DNA of 64,000 nt from Burkholderia dolosa (GTDB lineage: Bacteria; Pseudomonadota; Gammaproteobacteria; Burkholderiales; Burkholderiaceae), in assembly GCF_902499135.1 (NCBI RefSeq), contig NZ_CABVPR010000024.1, positions 20,473-84,472 of the forward strand. Reading direction: 5' to 3'. Shown here in pieces: positions 8,411 through 17,835 of this stretch (its first letter is position 1; every line of letters starts with the position of its first letter). The notes below the pieces were generated by a model that searched no databases, had not been told where the DNA came from, and was given only the letters and a program-made list of their open reading frames with translations. The translations under genes were made by a program, and so were the position numbers.

Positions 8411-10018
8411 TTATTCGACGTGCGGCGGCTGCTCGAACGTATGGAACGGAGCCGGGCTCGGCACCGTCCACTCGAGGCCGGTCGCGCCGTCCCACGGCTT
8501 GTCCGCCGCCTTCTCCAGCTCGCCGCCGCCACGGTAGGCCGGCAGCGCGACCGCGAACAGGAAGTACACCTGCGCGAGGCCGAAGCCGAATGCGCCGATC
8601 GTCGCGACCTGGTTGAAGTCCGTGAACTGCGCCGGGTAGTCCGCATAGCGGCGCGGCATGCCCGCGAGACCGACGAAGTGCATCGGGAAGAACGTCAGGT
8701 TGAAGAAGATCATCGACGCCCAGAAGTGGATCTTGCCGCGCGTCTCGTTGTACATCCAGCCCGTCCACTTCGGCGCCCAGTAGTACCAGCCCGAGAACAG
8801 CGCGAACAGCGAGCCGGCCACCAGCACGTAGTGGAAGTGCGCGACCACGAAGTAGGTGCCGTGATACTGGATGTCGAGCGGCGCCATCGCGAGCATCAGG
8901 CCCGTCAGGCCGCCGAACGTGAACACGAACAGGAAGCCGATCGCGAACAGCATCGGCGTTTCGAACGTCATCGAGCCGCGCCACATCGTCGCGAGCCAGT
9001 TGAACACCTTCACGCCCGTCGGCACCGCGATCAGCATCGTCGCGTACATGAAGAACAGCTGACCGGTGACCGGCATGCCGGTCGCGAACATGTGGTGCGC
9101 CCACACCATGAACGACAGGATCGCGATCGAAGCCGTCGCGTACACCATCGAGCTGTAGCCGAACAGCGTCTTGCGCGAGAACGCCGGGATCACCTGCGAC
9201 ACGATCCCGAACGCCGGCAGAATCATGATGTACACCTCGGGGTGGCCGAAGAACCAGAAGATGTGCTGGTACATCACCGGGTCGCCGCCGCCTGCCGCGT
9301 TGAAGAACGACGTACCGAAGTGACGATCGAACAGCACCATCGTGATCGCGCCCGCCAGAACCGGCATCACGGCGATCAGCAGGTACGCGGTGATCAGCCA
9401 TGTCCACGCGAACATCGGCATCTTCATCAACGTCATGCCGGGCGCGCGCATGTTCAGGATCGTCACGACGATGTTGATCCCGCCCATGATCGACGACGCG
9501 CCCATGATGTGGACCGCGAAGATCGCGAAGTCCATGCCCGGGCCCATCTGAGTCGACAGCGGCGCGTACAGCGTCCAGCCGGCGGCCGTCGCGCCGCCCG
9601 GCGCGAAGAACGAACCGACCAGCAGCACCGCCGCGACCGGCAGCAGCCAGAAGCTGAAGTTGTTCATCCGCGCGAACGCCATGTCGGATGCGCCGATCTG
9701 CAGCGGAATCATCCAGTTCGCGAAGCCGACGAACGCCGGCATGATCGCGCCGAACACCATGATCAGCCCGTGCATCGTCGTGAGTTCGTTGAAGAACTCC
9801 GGACGCATGATCTGCAGGCCCGGCTCGAACAGCTCGGCGCGGATGCCGAGCGCCATCACGCCGCCCGACAGGAACATGATGAACGAGAACAGCAGGTACA
9901 GCGTACCGATGTCCTTGTGGTTGGTGGCGAACAGCCAGCGTCGCCAGCCGTGCGGTGCTTCGTGCGCGTGGTCGTCGTGCGCGTGGCCCGCGGCTACGTC
10001 GTGCCCGATGCTAGACAT
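8411..10018 (-). CDS. ctaD: Cytochrome c oxidase subunit I
   Basis: Catalytic heme-copper subunit of the aa3 terminal oxidase, 535 residues and about twelve helices. Visible hallmarks: WLFATNHKDIGTLY near the N-terminus, the CuB/active-site helix FFGHPEVYIMILPAFG with its His-Tyr pair, the WAHHMFATGM histidine pair, and the heme-ligand region GTYFVVAHFHYVL. It follows coxB by 43 nt and precedes the 46-residue assembly protein. The K/D-pathway pattern looks like a type A oxidase. Confidence 0.98.
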   Translation of the reverse strand: MSSIGHDVAAGHAHDDHAHEAPHGWRRWLFATNHKDIGTLYLLFSFIMFLSGGVMALGIRAELFEPGLQIMRPEFFNELTTMHGLIMVFGAIMPAFVGFANWMIPLQIGASDMAFARMNNFSFWLLPVAAVLLVGSFFAPGGATAAGWTLYAPLSTQMGPGMDFAIFAVHIMGASSIMGGINIVVTILNMRAPGMTLMKMPMFAWTWLITAYLLIAVMPVLAGAITMVLFDRHFGTSFFNAAGGGDPVMYQHIFWFFGHPEVYIMILPAFGIVSQVIPAFSRKTLFGYSSMVYATASIAILSFMVWAHHMFATGMPVTGQLFFMYATMLIAVPTGVKVFNWLATMWRGSMTFETPMLFAIGFLFVFTFGGLTGLMLAMAPLDIQYHGTYFVVAHFHYVLVAGSLFALFSGWYYWAPKWTGWMYNETRGKIHFWASMIFFNLTFFPMHFVGLAGMPRRYADYPAQFTDFNQVATIGAFGFGLAQVYFLFAVALPAYRGGGELEKAADKPWDGATGLEWTVPSPAPFHTFEQPPHVE

Positions 10019-10061
10019 GAGAATCTCCTAATGCGAATACGTCGACAAACACTGCGACACG

Positions 10062-11639
10062 TCAAGCCGCCGGGCCGATCTCGACCCGTCGCGCTGCCTT
10101 TGCGTCGGCCCCGCCCGTGATCGTTTCCGGCTTTTTCAGAACGATGTGGTCTTCCGCCACGCCTGCCGCCTTCAGCGCGTCGCGCACGGCCTGTGCGCGC
10201 TGCTTCGCGAGTTCGGCGTTCGCGTCGGCCGAGCCGGTCTTGTCGGTGAAGCCCGACAGCGCGAGCTTCGCGTCCGGATGCGCGTTCGCATAGTCGGCCG
10301 CTGCGGCGATCGCCGCTTTCGCGTCGGCCGGCAGCGTGCTCTTGCCCGTCTCGAAGTAGATGGTCGACACCGCAGCCGCGGCCGACGCCGATGCTGCGGC
10401 CGGCTGCTCGGCTGCGCCCGACGCGGCTTGCGCCGGCGCCGAAGCCGCTTCGGCCGATGCCGCTGCGCCTGCGGTGTCTTCCGGCATCTTGCCGTTACGC
10501 GCGTCGGCCACCTGCTTCGGCTGCAGCAGATCGTTCTTGTGGTTGCCCCACGAATTGCGCTCGTACGTGACGACCGATGCGATATCGAGATCGGACAGCG
10601 ACGCCCACGACGGCATCGCGCCCTTGCCGTGCAGCACGCGCTCGAGGTGCGCGGCGATCGGACCGTTGACGATCGGGCTGCCGTCCATCGCCGGGAATGC
10701 GCCGAGGCCCTTGCCGTTCACCTGGTGGCAGGCCGCGCAGTTCGCCTTGTAGACTTCCTCGCCGTGCGCGACGAGTTCGGCCATCGTGTACACCTTGTTC
10801 GGATCGACTGCCGCGCCGGCGAGCTTCGCCTTCTGCGCGCCGACCCACTTCGCGTAGTCGTCGTCCGACAGCACTTCGACGACGACCGGCATGTATGCAT
10901 GCTCCTTGCCGCACAGCTCGGTACAGAAACCGCGGTACGTGCCGACCTTGTCGGCCTTGAACCACGTATCGCGCACGAAGCCCGGAATCGCGTCCTGCTT
11001 CACGCCGAACGCGGGCACGTACCACGAGTGAACGACGTCGTTCGCGGTCGTGATGATGCGGATCTTCTTGTTGACCGGCACGACGAGCGGGTTGTCGACT
11101 TCCTGCAGATAGGTTTCGGTGATCGGCTTCTTGCCCATCACTTCGTCGCGCGGCGTCGTGAGCGTCGACAGGAACGAGATGCCCTCGCCCGGGCCCTTCA
11201 CGTAGTCGTAGCCCCACTTCCACTGGTAGCCGGTGACCTTGATCGTGAGATCGGCATTCGTCGTGTCCTTCATCGCGACGACGGCCTTCGTCGCCGGGAG
11301 CGCCATCAGCACGACGATGACGAACGGCACGATCGTCCAGATGATTTCGACGGTCGTGCTTTCATGGAAATTGGCGGCCTTGTGGCCCTTGGATTTGCGG
11401 TGCGCGAAGATCGAATAGAACATCACGCCGAACACGCCGACGAAGATCACCGTACACAGGATCAGCATCATCGTGTGGAGATCGTAGAGCTCCTCGGCGA
11501 TCTTCGTGACGGGCGGCTGCAGGTTGATCTCGTTGACGCGGGGGCCGCCCGGGCTGTCACCGACCGCCAGAGCGGCGCCGGCAAAGAGCAATCCGCTGCA
11601 TGCCAGCACGCCCATGAGGGCTCGCTTGATTGTTTTCAT
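10062..11639 (-). CDS. Cytochrome c oxidase subunit II with cytochrome c and OmpA-like domains
   Basis: Subunit II takes electrons from cytochrome c through CuA. The 525-residue protein has three modules: a signal peptide plus two membrane helices and cupredoxin domain with the CuA site CTELCGKEH (Cys239, Cys243); a monoheme cytochrome c domain with CAACH at 301-305 and GAMPSW as likely distal Met; and, after an Ala/Ser/Pro linker (about 390-420), a C-terminal OmpA/MotB-like domain (STIYFETGKSTLP ... LSGFTDKTGSADANAELAKQRAQAV). The OmpA part normally binds peptidoglycan. ATG at 11639 has AAGGA just upstream; an ATG eight codons further up does not. The third module is unusual for this subunit. 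Confidence 0.95.
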   Translation of the reverse strand: MKTIKRALMGVLACSGLLFAGAALAVGDSPGGPRVNEINLQPPVTKIAEELYDLHTMMLILCTVIFVGVFGVMFYSIFAHRKSKGHKAANFHESTTVEIIWTIVPFVIVVLMALPATKAVVAMKDTTNADLTIKVTGYQWKWGYDYVKGPGEGISFLSTLTTPRDEVMGKKPITETYLQEVDNPLVVPVNKKIRIITTANDVVHSWYVPAFGVKQDAIPGFVRDTWFKADKVGTYRGFCTELCGKEHAYMPVVVEVLSDDDYAKWVGAQKAKLAGAAVDPNKVYTMAELVAHGEEVYKANCAACHQVNGKGLGAFPAMDGSPIVNGPIAAHLERVLHGKGAMPSWASLSDLDIASVVTYERNSWGNHKNDLLQPKQVADARNGKMPEDTAGAAASAEAASAPAQAASGAAEQPAAASASAAAAVSTIYFETGKSTLPADAKAAIAAAADYANAHPDAKLALSGFTDKTGSADANAELAKQRAQAVRDALKAAGVAEDHIVLKKPETITGGADAKAARRVEIGPAA

Positions 11640-11719
11640 AGCATCCTTACCCAAAATTTCCATTCAAACCCTCCCCCGTCGCGAGCCCGCGGCCCTGCTG
11701 CAGGCCGGTGCCCGGCGCG

Positions 11720-12205
11720 TCAGCCGCAGCGCCGGAGCGACACGCGCAGTTCGTCGGCGAACTGCGCACGCTTGTACTGCGCGAGATGCTGCCCGATTAC
11801 GACGGTCTGCCCGCGCGATACCAGCCGAATCGGATCGCGTGGCGTCGCGCCCGGCTCGACCCGCACCCAGCGCGGGTTGAATTCGATCTGCGTGAGCCGC
11901 TCCGCCTCCATTCGCTCGATCACGAGCCGGTGCGGAAACAGCCTGATGCGCTCGTAGTCGACCGCGTGGCGTGCATAGATCGCGAACGCGACACCGACCG
12001 CCAGCAACTCGATTCCGGTGAAGGGCATGACGAGCCAGGCCCCCCGCCACATCAGCAACGCCGCGATCACCAGCGAGAAGCCTGCGAGCGACGCGTAAAA
12101 CAGCACGAATTGACGCGGCGACACCGAACAGTTGCGTTTCATCAGCCAGTCTGCGAGGACCGGTTCGCCGTCCGCCGTCTCCGCCAACACCGTCGCTGCT
12201 TCCAT
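11720..12205 (-). CDS. DUF2244 membrane protein
   Basis: A 161-residue protein with two adjacent membrane helices (about 34-53 and 58-77) flanked by soluble parts. The segment CSVSPRQFVLFY near residue 25 and the C-terminal pattern RIEFNP-WVRVE with L-SRGQ-VVIGQHL match the DUF2244 family, often encoded upstream of cytochrome oxidase genes. The start at 12205 has GTGAGG ahead of it; the frame is open upstream to 12358, but without a better ribosome binding site. It precedes coxB by 80 nt on the same strand. Function unknown. Confidence 0.82.
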   Translation of the reverse strand: MEAATVLAETADGEPVLADWLMKRNCSVSPRQFVLFYASLAGFSLVIAALLMWRGAWLVMPFTGIELLAVGVAFAIYARHAVDYERIRLFPHRLVIERMEAERLTQIEFNPRWVRVEPGATPRDPIRLVSRGQTVVIGQHLAQYKRAQFADELRVSLRRCG

Positions 12206-12439
12206 CGCCGCCTCACGCGAATGGCATGCGATGCATGCCTGCATCGGACTCGCCGCCCCGTATTGCGGGGACCCCGGGACGACAAGCTGACGCATTATAG
12301 GCGGGTTCAATGGCATCCACAAGCAAGCGCCGATCGGCCCGCAAGCCAAGCGCGACAAGCTTTCCGGCCATTTTTCGCGTCAATTCCATCGCGCTTCGCG
12401 CCGCTAATTTCGGACATAACAAAACCCCTCTTTACCGCT

Positions 12440-13414
12440 TTACCGATTCTTCGGACGCCCCTTTCCGATGTCCTCGATGCGCACGATCCCGTGCCCTTCG
12501 GCGGTCGTGCGCGGCGCGGCTTTCCATGCGTGGCCGTAGATCACTTCGAACGTCAGCGGGATCGTGCCGTCCGCGCGCCGGCGCGCGTGCAGCGCGTCGC
12601 CGAGCGCCGCGCGGAAACGCCGCGACGCGTGCTGCGGCGCGGTGCGCGCAAACGGATACGCGCCCCAGCGACGCACGTCGGCCAGCAGCGAATCGGGCGA
12701 TTTGTACGTGACGGTGAGCACTTCCTGGTCCATCACCGGGATCTCGAAGCCGCTCTCGACGAGCATGTCGCCGAGGTCGTGCATGTCGACGAAATCGATC
12801 ACGCGCGCGGCGGGCGGCGCGATCCCGAGCGCCGCTTCCGCGTCCGCGCAGGCGGCGCGCAGCTCGCGCAGCGTGTCGGGGCCGAGCGTGCTGAACATCA
12901 GCAGGCCGTTCACGCGCAACACGCGCTGCCATTCGGGCAGCACGGCGTCGGGACGCGAATGCCAGTGAAGCGCGAGATTCGACCAGATCAGATCGAACGT
13001 GCCGGCCGCAAACGGCAGCGCGGAGAAATCGGCCTGCGCGACGCGCGGGCCACGCGGACCCAGCGCACGGCCGAGCGACGCGGGCAGCCAGCGGCGCCAG
13101 CTCGTCTGCTCGGTCTCGCGCTGACCGGCCCGCGCGAGCATCGCGCCGGACAGATCGACGCCGAACACCGGCGCTTCGGGGAACCGCGCGCGCAGCGCGG
13201 GCAGGTCGTCGCCGGCGCCGCAGCCCGCATCGAGCACGGCCGCCGGAGTCACCTTGATGTATTCGAGACGCTCGCACATCCGCTGCGCGATCTCGCGCGG
13301 CAGGAACGCGACCGCGTCGAACGCGGCGGCGCGGCGATCGAAGATACGCCGCAGGCGCCGGGCGTCATTGGCCGGACGGCTGGATGAAGTCGAAGCTGGG
13401 GACATGTCGGGCAC
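12440..13414 (-). CDS. SAM-dependent methyltransferase, BioC-like
   Basis: A class I methyltransferase of 324 residues. Motif I is VLDAGCGAGDDL, followed by VFGVDLSGAML, VAQADFSALPF and FDLIWSNLALHWHSRPDAVLPEWQRVLR, close in pattern to BioC (malonyl-ACP O-methyltransferase of biotin synthesis). The stretch LMFSTLGPDTLREL also recurs in BioC proteins. It is longer than E. coli BioC and no other biotin gene is visible here, so substrate is uncertain. Divergent from comF across 74 nt, in which a TATACT motif could be its -10. ATG at 13405 is an alternative start. Confidence 0.78.
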   Translation of the reverse strand: MPDMSPASTSSSRPANDARRLRRIFDRRAAAFDAVAFLPREIAQRMCERLEYIKVTPAAVLDAGCGAGDDLPALRARFPEAPVFGVDLSGAMLARAGQRETEQTSWRRWLPASLGRALGPRGPRVAQADFSALPFAAGTFDLIWSNLALHWHSRPDAVLPEWQRVLRVNGLLMFSTLGPDTLRELRAACADAEAALGIAPPAARVIDFVDMHDLGDMLVESGFEIPVMDQEVLTVTYKSPDSLLADVRRWGAYPFARTAPQHASRRFRAALGDALHARRRADGTIPLTFEVIYGHAWKAAPRTTAEGHGIVRIEDIGKGRPKNR

Positions 13415-13488
13415 ACTGGCGAAGAGCCCGAAGTATACTCGCTCGCCCAGCAGGCTTCAGCGAAGCGGGGCGGCGTGGAGTGTCCGAG

Positions 13489-14268
13489 ATGAATCGTCGT
13501 TCCGTCCCGCGCACGATGCGCGTCGTTTTGTCGCATGCACGCATGCTCGCCGCGCGCGCCGTCACGATCGCGCTGCCTAATCGGTGCGCGCTGTGCGGCA
13601 ATTTGTCACACGCGGCGATCTGTGCGGCTTGCGACGCCGCGTACTGGAACGAAGCGCGGCTGCGCTGCGACGCGTGCGCGGTGCCGTTGGGCAGCAATCG
13701 GCGGCGATCGCCTGCCGCGGGTGCAGCGGCGTATCGGTGCGATGCTTGTCGCGCCACGGCTCCGCCGTTCGATGCGACGCTCGCGCTCGCCGATTACCGC
13801 GCGCCGCTCGACGGGCTCGCGCGCGGGCTGAAGTTTCATGCGCGACTCGCGCTCGGCGCGGAGTTCGCCGCGCGGCTCGCCCGGCTGATCGACGATACGC
13901 CGGGCACCGGCGGCTTCGACGTCGTCGCGCCGGTGCCGCTGTCGCACAAACGGCTCGTCGCGCGCGGCTACAACCAGGCGTGGGCGATCGCGCGTCCGCT
14001 CGCGCGCCGGCTCGGCGTGCGCGCCGAAGCGGCGCTGCTCGCACGCGTGATCGAAACGGCGCCGCAGTCGCGGCTCGATCGCCGCGCGCGCCGCGGCAAC
14101 GTGACGGCCGCGTTCGCGGTCGCCGGCGACGTCGCCGGTCGCCACGTTGCGCTCGTCGACGACGTGATGACGTCCGGCGCGACGCTCGCGGCCGCCGCTC
14201 AGGCGCTGAAGGCGGCGGGCGCTGCACGCGTGACGAATCTGGTTGCGCTGCGCACCGCCAGAGATTAA
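13489..14268 (+). CDS. comF: ComF-family phosphoribosyltransferase-like protein
   Basis: ComF/GntX family protein of 259 residues, tied to DNA uptake in naturally competent bacteria though its reaction is not settled. The N-terminal zinc-finger-like part has Cys pairs (CALCG, CAAC, CDAC, CDAC) over about residues 30-85. The C-terminal type I phosphoribosyltransferase domain has PVPLSHKRLVARGYNQ and the PRPP loop VALVDDVMTSGAT. GGAG lies eight bases before the ATG. It is transcribed toward trmL 100 nt away. Confidence 0.92.
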   Translation: MNRRSVPRTMRVVLSHARMLAARAVTIALPNRCALCGNLSHAAICAACDAAYWNEARLRCDACAVPLGSNRRRSPAAGAAAYRCDACRATAPPFDATLALADYRAPLDGLARGLKFHARLALGAEFAARLARLIDDTPGTGGFDVVAPVPLSHKRLVARGYNQAWAIARPLARRLGVRAEAALLARVIETAPQSRLDRRARRGNVTAAFAVAGDVAGRHVALVDDVMTSGATLAAAAQALKAAGAARVTNLVALRTARD

Positions 14269-14368
14269 TTAGATAGAGGCCGGCTGCAGGAATGCGGCCG
14301 CGGCCATCACGAACCGGCTTGTCGGGACGGCGCAGCGCACGTCCGGGCTGGCCCAGCGAAACCGGAAC

Positions 14369-14839
14369 ATGTTCAACGTCGTCCTCGTCGCCCCCGAAAT
14401 TCCGCCGAACACCGGCAACGTGATCCGCCTGTGCGCGAACACGGGCGCCCGTCTGCACCTGATCGAACCGCTCGGCTTCCCGCTCGACGACGCGAAGATG
14501 CGGCGCGCCGGCCTCGACTATCACGAATACGCGCAAATGCGCGTGCACGGCGACTGGGACGCGTTCGTCGCGGCCGAAGCGCCGGACCCGGCGCGGATGT
14601 TCGCGTTCACGACCCGCGGCTCGGGCCGCTTCCACGACCGCGCGTTTTTGCCCGGCGACTGGTTCGTGTTCGGCTCGGAGACGCGCGGGCTGCCGGCCGA
14701 GCTGCTCGAGCGGTTTCCGGGCGAACAGCGCGTGCGCCTGCCGATGCGCCCGGGCAACCGCAGCCTGAACCTGTCGAATACGGTCGCCGTCGTCGTGTTC
14801 GAAGCGTGGCGTCAGGCAGGCTTCGAAGGCGGCGCGTAA
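14369..14839 (+). CDS. trmL: tRNA (cytidine/uridine-2'-O-)-methyltransferase TrmL
   Basis: SPOUT-class enzyme that 2'-O-methylates the wobble base at position 34 of tRNA-Leu isoacceptors. The 156-residue protein has the family sequence from the start (MFNVVLVAPEIPPNTGNVIRLCANTG), then HLIEPLGF, the knot-forming FGSETRGLP, and the C-terminal R-LNLSNTVAVVVFEAWRQ. Length is right for TrmL and too short for TrmH. No strong ribosome binding site is visible. Confidence 0.95.
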   Translation: MFNVVLVAPEIPPNTGNVIRLCANTGARLHLIEPLGFPLDDAKMRRAGLDYHEYAQMRVHGDWDAFVAAEAPDPARMFAFTTRGSGRFHDRAFLPGDWFVFGSETRGLPAELLERFPGEQRVRLPMRPGNRSLNLSNTVAVVVFEAWRQAGFEGGA

Positions 14840-14877
14840 TCGTCGAAGCGAAGCGCAGCGCGGCCGGCGGGCCGCGG

Positions 14878-15402
14878 CTAAATGCGCGCGAGCCGCGCGC
14901 GATACAAGTCGTGGATGTCGGAAGAAAAGCACGCGAATATCACGCGTGCGATGCCCGGCGCCTGCGGCAGCGTTTCGATGACGGTGCCGACCGCGATGTC
15001 GACCGCCCGGTCAGCCGGATAGCGGTAAATCCCGCAGCTGATCGCCGGAAATGCGATCGACGTCGCACCGACTTCGTCGGCCAGTTCGATCGCACGCCGG
15101 TAGCACGATGCGAGCAGGTCGGGCTCGCCACGGTCGCCGCCGTGCCAGACGGGGCCGACCGCATGAATCACGTAGCGCGCCGGCAGCCGGTGGCCGCGGG
15201 TAAGCTTCGCGTCGCCCGTGTCGCAGCCGCCGAGCGTGCGGCATTCGTCGAGCAGGCCGGGGCCTGCCACGCGATGAATCGCGCCGTCGACACCGCCGCC
15301 GCCGAGCAGCGAGCCGTTCGCCGCGTTGACGATCGCGTCGACGTCGAGAGTCGTGATGTCGACGAGTTGCGCGTCGAGCGTGGTGGAACCGATCTTCAGC
15401 AT
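14878..15402 (-). CDS. Macrodomain O-acetyl-ADP-ribose deacetylase-like protein
   Basis: A 174-residue stand-alone macrodomain of the MacroD/YmdB class, expected to hydrolyse O-acetyl-ADP-ribose or remove mono-ADP-ribose from proteins. The ligand-binding motifs are clear: [23 protein letters not shown] at about residues 24-46 with the catalytic-region Asn and Asp/Gly loop, and the second loop [10 protein letters not shown] near residue 120. It converges on trmL and is upstream of nothing obvious on its strand; the next gene, gpsA, ends 98 nt beyond its start. Target unknown. Confidence 0.9.
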   Translation of the reverse strand: MLKIGSTTLDAQLVDITTLDVDAIVNAANGSLLGGGGVDGAIHRVAGPGLLDECRTLGGCDTGDAKLTRGHRLPARYVIHAVGPVWHGGDRGEPDLLASCYRRAIELADEVGATSIAFPAISCGIYRYPADRAVDIAVGTVIETLPQAPGIARVIFACFSSDIHDLYRARLARI

Positions 15403-15499
15403 GACAACCTCGCGCTAAGCCGGAAGACGGTTCAAGCGTAGTGCGCTTTCGCGCGGCGTGCTCGGCACGAGGCCGTCAGAAGAGACGTCGATCGGCCGA

Positions 15500-16498
15500 C
15501 TATTCGGCGCGCGCGTCGCGCCGCAGCAGACCGCTGACCGCGTCGCGCGGCGCAATGCCGTCGAACAGCACGCCGCACACGGCTTCGGTGATCGGCATTT
15601 CGATCGACTGCGCGCGCGCGAGCGCGAGCACCGCCTGCGCGCAGCGCACGCCTTCGGCGACGTGGCCGAGCGCACCGAGGATGTCGTTCAGCGAGCGGCC
15701 GGCCGCCAATTGCAGGCCGACCGTGCGATTGCGCGACAGGTCGCCGGTCGCGGTCAGGATCAGGTCGCCGAGGCCGGTGAGGCCCGTGAAGGTTTCCGCG
15801 CGGCCGCCGAGCGCGACGCCGAGCCGCGACATTTCGGCGAGGCCGCGCGTGATCAGCGCGGCGCGCGCGTTCAGCCCGAGGCCGAGACCGTCGGCGATGC
15901 CGGTCGCGATCGCGAGCACGTTCTTCACCGCGCCGCCGACTTCGACGCCGACCACGTCGTCGCCCGTGTAGATCCGCATCGCACCGTGATGAAACGCCGC
16001 GAGCGTGCGGTCACGGCATTCGGCCGACGTGCTCGCGACCGTCAGCGCGACCGGCAACGCGCGCCCGACTTCGCGCGCGAAACTCGGCCCAGACAGCACG
16101 CCGTTGCTGTGCTGTTCGGGCAATTCGGCCGCGATCACCTGATGCGGCAGCAGATGCGTATCGGCTTCGAATCCCTTGCACACCCACACGATGTGCGCGG
16201 GCACGCAGCCCGCGTCGCGCATCGCGCGGCACAGCGTGCGCAGCCCGGCCACGGGCGCGGCGATCACGCACAGCGCGTCGCCGGCCGCGCCGTGCGCGAG
16301 CGCGACGCCGAGGTCGGCGTCGTAGCGCAGCGCATCGGGCAGCGCGATGCCGTCCAGATAGCGGGAATTTTCGTGGCGGGCCTGCAGCCCGGCGATGAGC
16401 GCGGCGTCGCGCGCCCACAGAAGCGTGTCGTGCCGCGCGGCCAGATGACCGGCGAGCGCGGTGCCCCAGGCACCGGCGCCGAGAACGGCTACTTTCAT
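15500..16498 (-). CDS. gpsA: Glycerol-3-phosphate dehydrogenase [NAD(P)+]
   Basis: Cytosolic enzyme reducing dihydroxyacetone phosphate to sn-glycerol-3-phosphate for phospholipid synthesis. The 332-residue protein opens with the Rossmann motif [14 protein letters not shown], has [10 protein letters not shown] and GPSFAREV (catalytic-Lys region), and the C-terminal domain sequence [23 protein letters not shown] with a conserved Lys. It follows secB by 26 nt on the minus strand, a grxC-secB-gpsA order widely kept in proteobacteria. Confidence 0.97.
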   Translation of the reverse strand: MKVAVLGAGAWGTALAGHLAARHDTLLWARDAALIAGLQARHENSRYLDGIALPDALRYDADLGVALAHGAAGDALCVIAAPVAGLRTLCRAMRDAGCVPAHIVWVCKGFEADTHLLPHQVIAAELPEQHSNGVLSGPSFAREVGRALPVALTVASTSAECRDRTLAAFHHGAMRIYTGDDVVGVEVGGAVKNVLAIATGIADGLGLGLNARAALITRGLAEMSRLGVALGGRAETFTGLTGLGDLILTATGDLSRNRTVGLQLAAGRSLNDILGALGHVAEGVRCAQAVLALARAQSIEMPITEAVCGVLFDGIAPRDAVSGLLRRDARAE

Positions 16499-16524
16499 AC
16501 CCAGCACCGGTCCGGAGTGAAACG

Positions 16525-17007
16525 TCAGTTCAGCGTCGTGCCGTTCGGTGCGCCCGCTGCGGCGCCGGCCTGCTGCTGAAGCTGCGCGAGACGCTGCTCG
16601 TACAGCGCCTGGAAGTTGATTTCCGCGAGGTGGATCGGCGGGAAGCCGGCGCGCGTGATCGCGTCGGCGATGTTCGAGCGCAGATACGGGAACAGGATCG
16701 TCGGGCATGCGATGCCGACCAGCGGATCGAGCTGCTCGTCGGGAATGTTGCGAATGTCGAAAATCCCGGCCTGCTTCGCTTCGATCAGGAACGCGACCTT
16801 GTCCTTCACTTTCGCGGTGACGGTGCCCGACACGACGACCTCGAACACGCTCTCGGCCAGGCGCTCGGCCTTGACGTCGACTTCGACTTCAACCGACGGC
16901 ATGTCCTGCTCGAGGAAGATCGCCGGCGAATTCGGCTGCTCGAGCGACATATCCTTCAGGTAGACGCGCTGGATGTTGAAGAACGGTTGGTTTTCGACGT
17001 CGGACAT
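16525..17007 (-). CDS. secB: Protein-export chaperone SecB
   Basis: Tetrameric cytosolic chaperone that keeps preproteins unfolded and passes them to SecA. The 160-residue protein contains [22 protein letters not shown] at the N-terminus, the YP/FL-like [18 protein letters not shown] region represented by [11 protein letters not shown], and [15 protein letters not shown], all signature SecB segments. The C-terminal tail ([13 protein letters not shown]) is a low-complexity linker. It sits between grxC and gpsA. Confidence 0.97.
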   Translation of the reverse strand: MSDVENQPFFNIQRVYLKDMSLEQPNSPAIFLEQDMPSVEVEVDVKAERLAESVFEVVVSGTVTAKVKDKVAFLIEAKQAGIFDIRNIPDEQLDPLVGIACPTILFPYLRSNIADAITRAGFPPIHLAEINFQALYEQRLAQLQQQAGAAAGAPNGTTLN

Positions 17008-17110
17008 GGTGTTTCCCTAAAAGTGGTGACGGGCGGCCGGACTGTTCGCCGACCGCCTCGGATGAATCCTGCGCGCGGACCGCTCGCGGCCGGCGGCCAT
17101 TCTGCCCTAA

Positions 17111-17371
17111 TCAGGCCGCTTGCAGAAGCGGCAACAGGCCGCCCTCGCGATCGAGCTTCGACAGATCGTCGTAGCCGCCGACGTGCGTGTCGCCGATGTA
17201 GATCTGCGGCACCGTGCGGCGGCCGGTGCGCGACATCATTTCCTCGCGGCGCGCGGGATCGCGGTCGATCAGCACCTTCTCGATCTGCTCGACGCCGCGC
17301 AGCTTCAGCAGGCGCTCGGCCTGCATGCAATACGGACACACCTGCGTGCTGTACATCAGAACCTTGTTCAC
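17111..17371 (-). CDS. grxC: Glutaredoxin 3
   Basis: Small thiol-disulfide oxidoreductase using glutathione. The CPYC active site is at residues 12-15, and TVPQIYIGDTHVGGYDDL is the glutathione-binding region. The start is GTG at 17371 with AAGGAG seven bases ahead; it overlaps the rhodanese stop codon as GTGA, so the two are translationally coupled. From this start the protein has 86 residues, the usual GrxC length; an internal ATG at 17356 would remove the first strand. Confidence 0.95.
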   Translation of the reverse strand: MNKVLMYSTQVCPYCMQAERLLKLRGVEQIEKVLIDRDPARREEMMSRTGRRTVPQIYIGDTHVGGYDDLSKLDREGGLLPLLQAA

Positions 17372-17790
17372 TTCGCCACTCCTTGTTTGACGACCGGCAT
17401 TCCGGCCTGCTGCCAGGCGGCCACGCCGCCGTCGAGCACGTGCACTTCGGCGTAACCCGCCGCCTGAACCTCGCGCGCCGCCTTCTGCGACTGCTGGCCG
17501 TTCTGGCAGACGAGCAGCACCGGCGTGCTCTTGTTCTTCGCGATCTGCGCAATTTTTGCGCCGATCTCGCCGGCCGCGAGCTGACGCGCCGACGGCAAGT
17601 GACCCGCCGCGAATTCGGATGCGGGGCGCACGTCGATCACGACCGCGTTGCGGCGGTTGATGAGCTGCGTCGCCTCGGCCGCCGACAGGCCGCCGCGACC
17701 GCGGCGCAGCGCCGGCCACGCCAGCAGGCCGCCCGACACCAGCAGGATCGCGATGAGGGCCAGGTTCGTGTAATCGGTAAAGAACTTCAC
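17368..17790 (-). CDS. Membrane-anchored rhodanese-like protein
   Basis: A 140-residue protein with one N-terminal helix (about 9-26) and a rhodanese domain. The active-site Cys95 sits in VCQNGQQSQKA, and AVVIDVRPASEFAAGHLPSA is the usual CH2A motif. It probably carries persulfide sulfur or serves as a thiol-redox partner at the membrane, given coupling to grxC. The start is GTG. A good TATAAT-like -10 lies at 17836-17841 on this strand, giving a leader of about 40 nt. Confidence 0.9.
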   Translation of the reverse strand: MKFFTDYTNLALIAILLVSGGLLAWPALRRGRGGLSAAEATQLINRRNAVVIDVRPASEFAAGHLPSARQLAAGEIGAKIAQIAKNKSTPVLLVCQNGQQSQKAAREVQAAGYAEVHVLDGGVAAWQQAGMPVVKQGVAK

Positions 17791-17835
17791 GGAATTCCGC
17801 CGGAAAAAGAGAAATCGGAAAAGGACAATCCCGCC

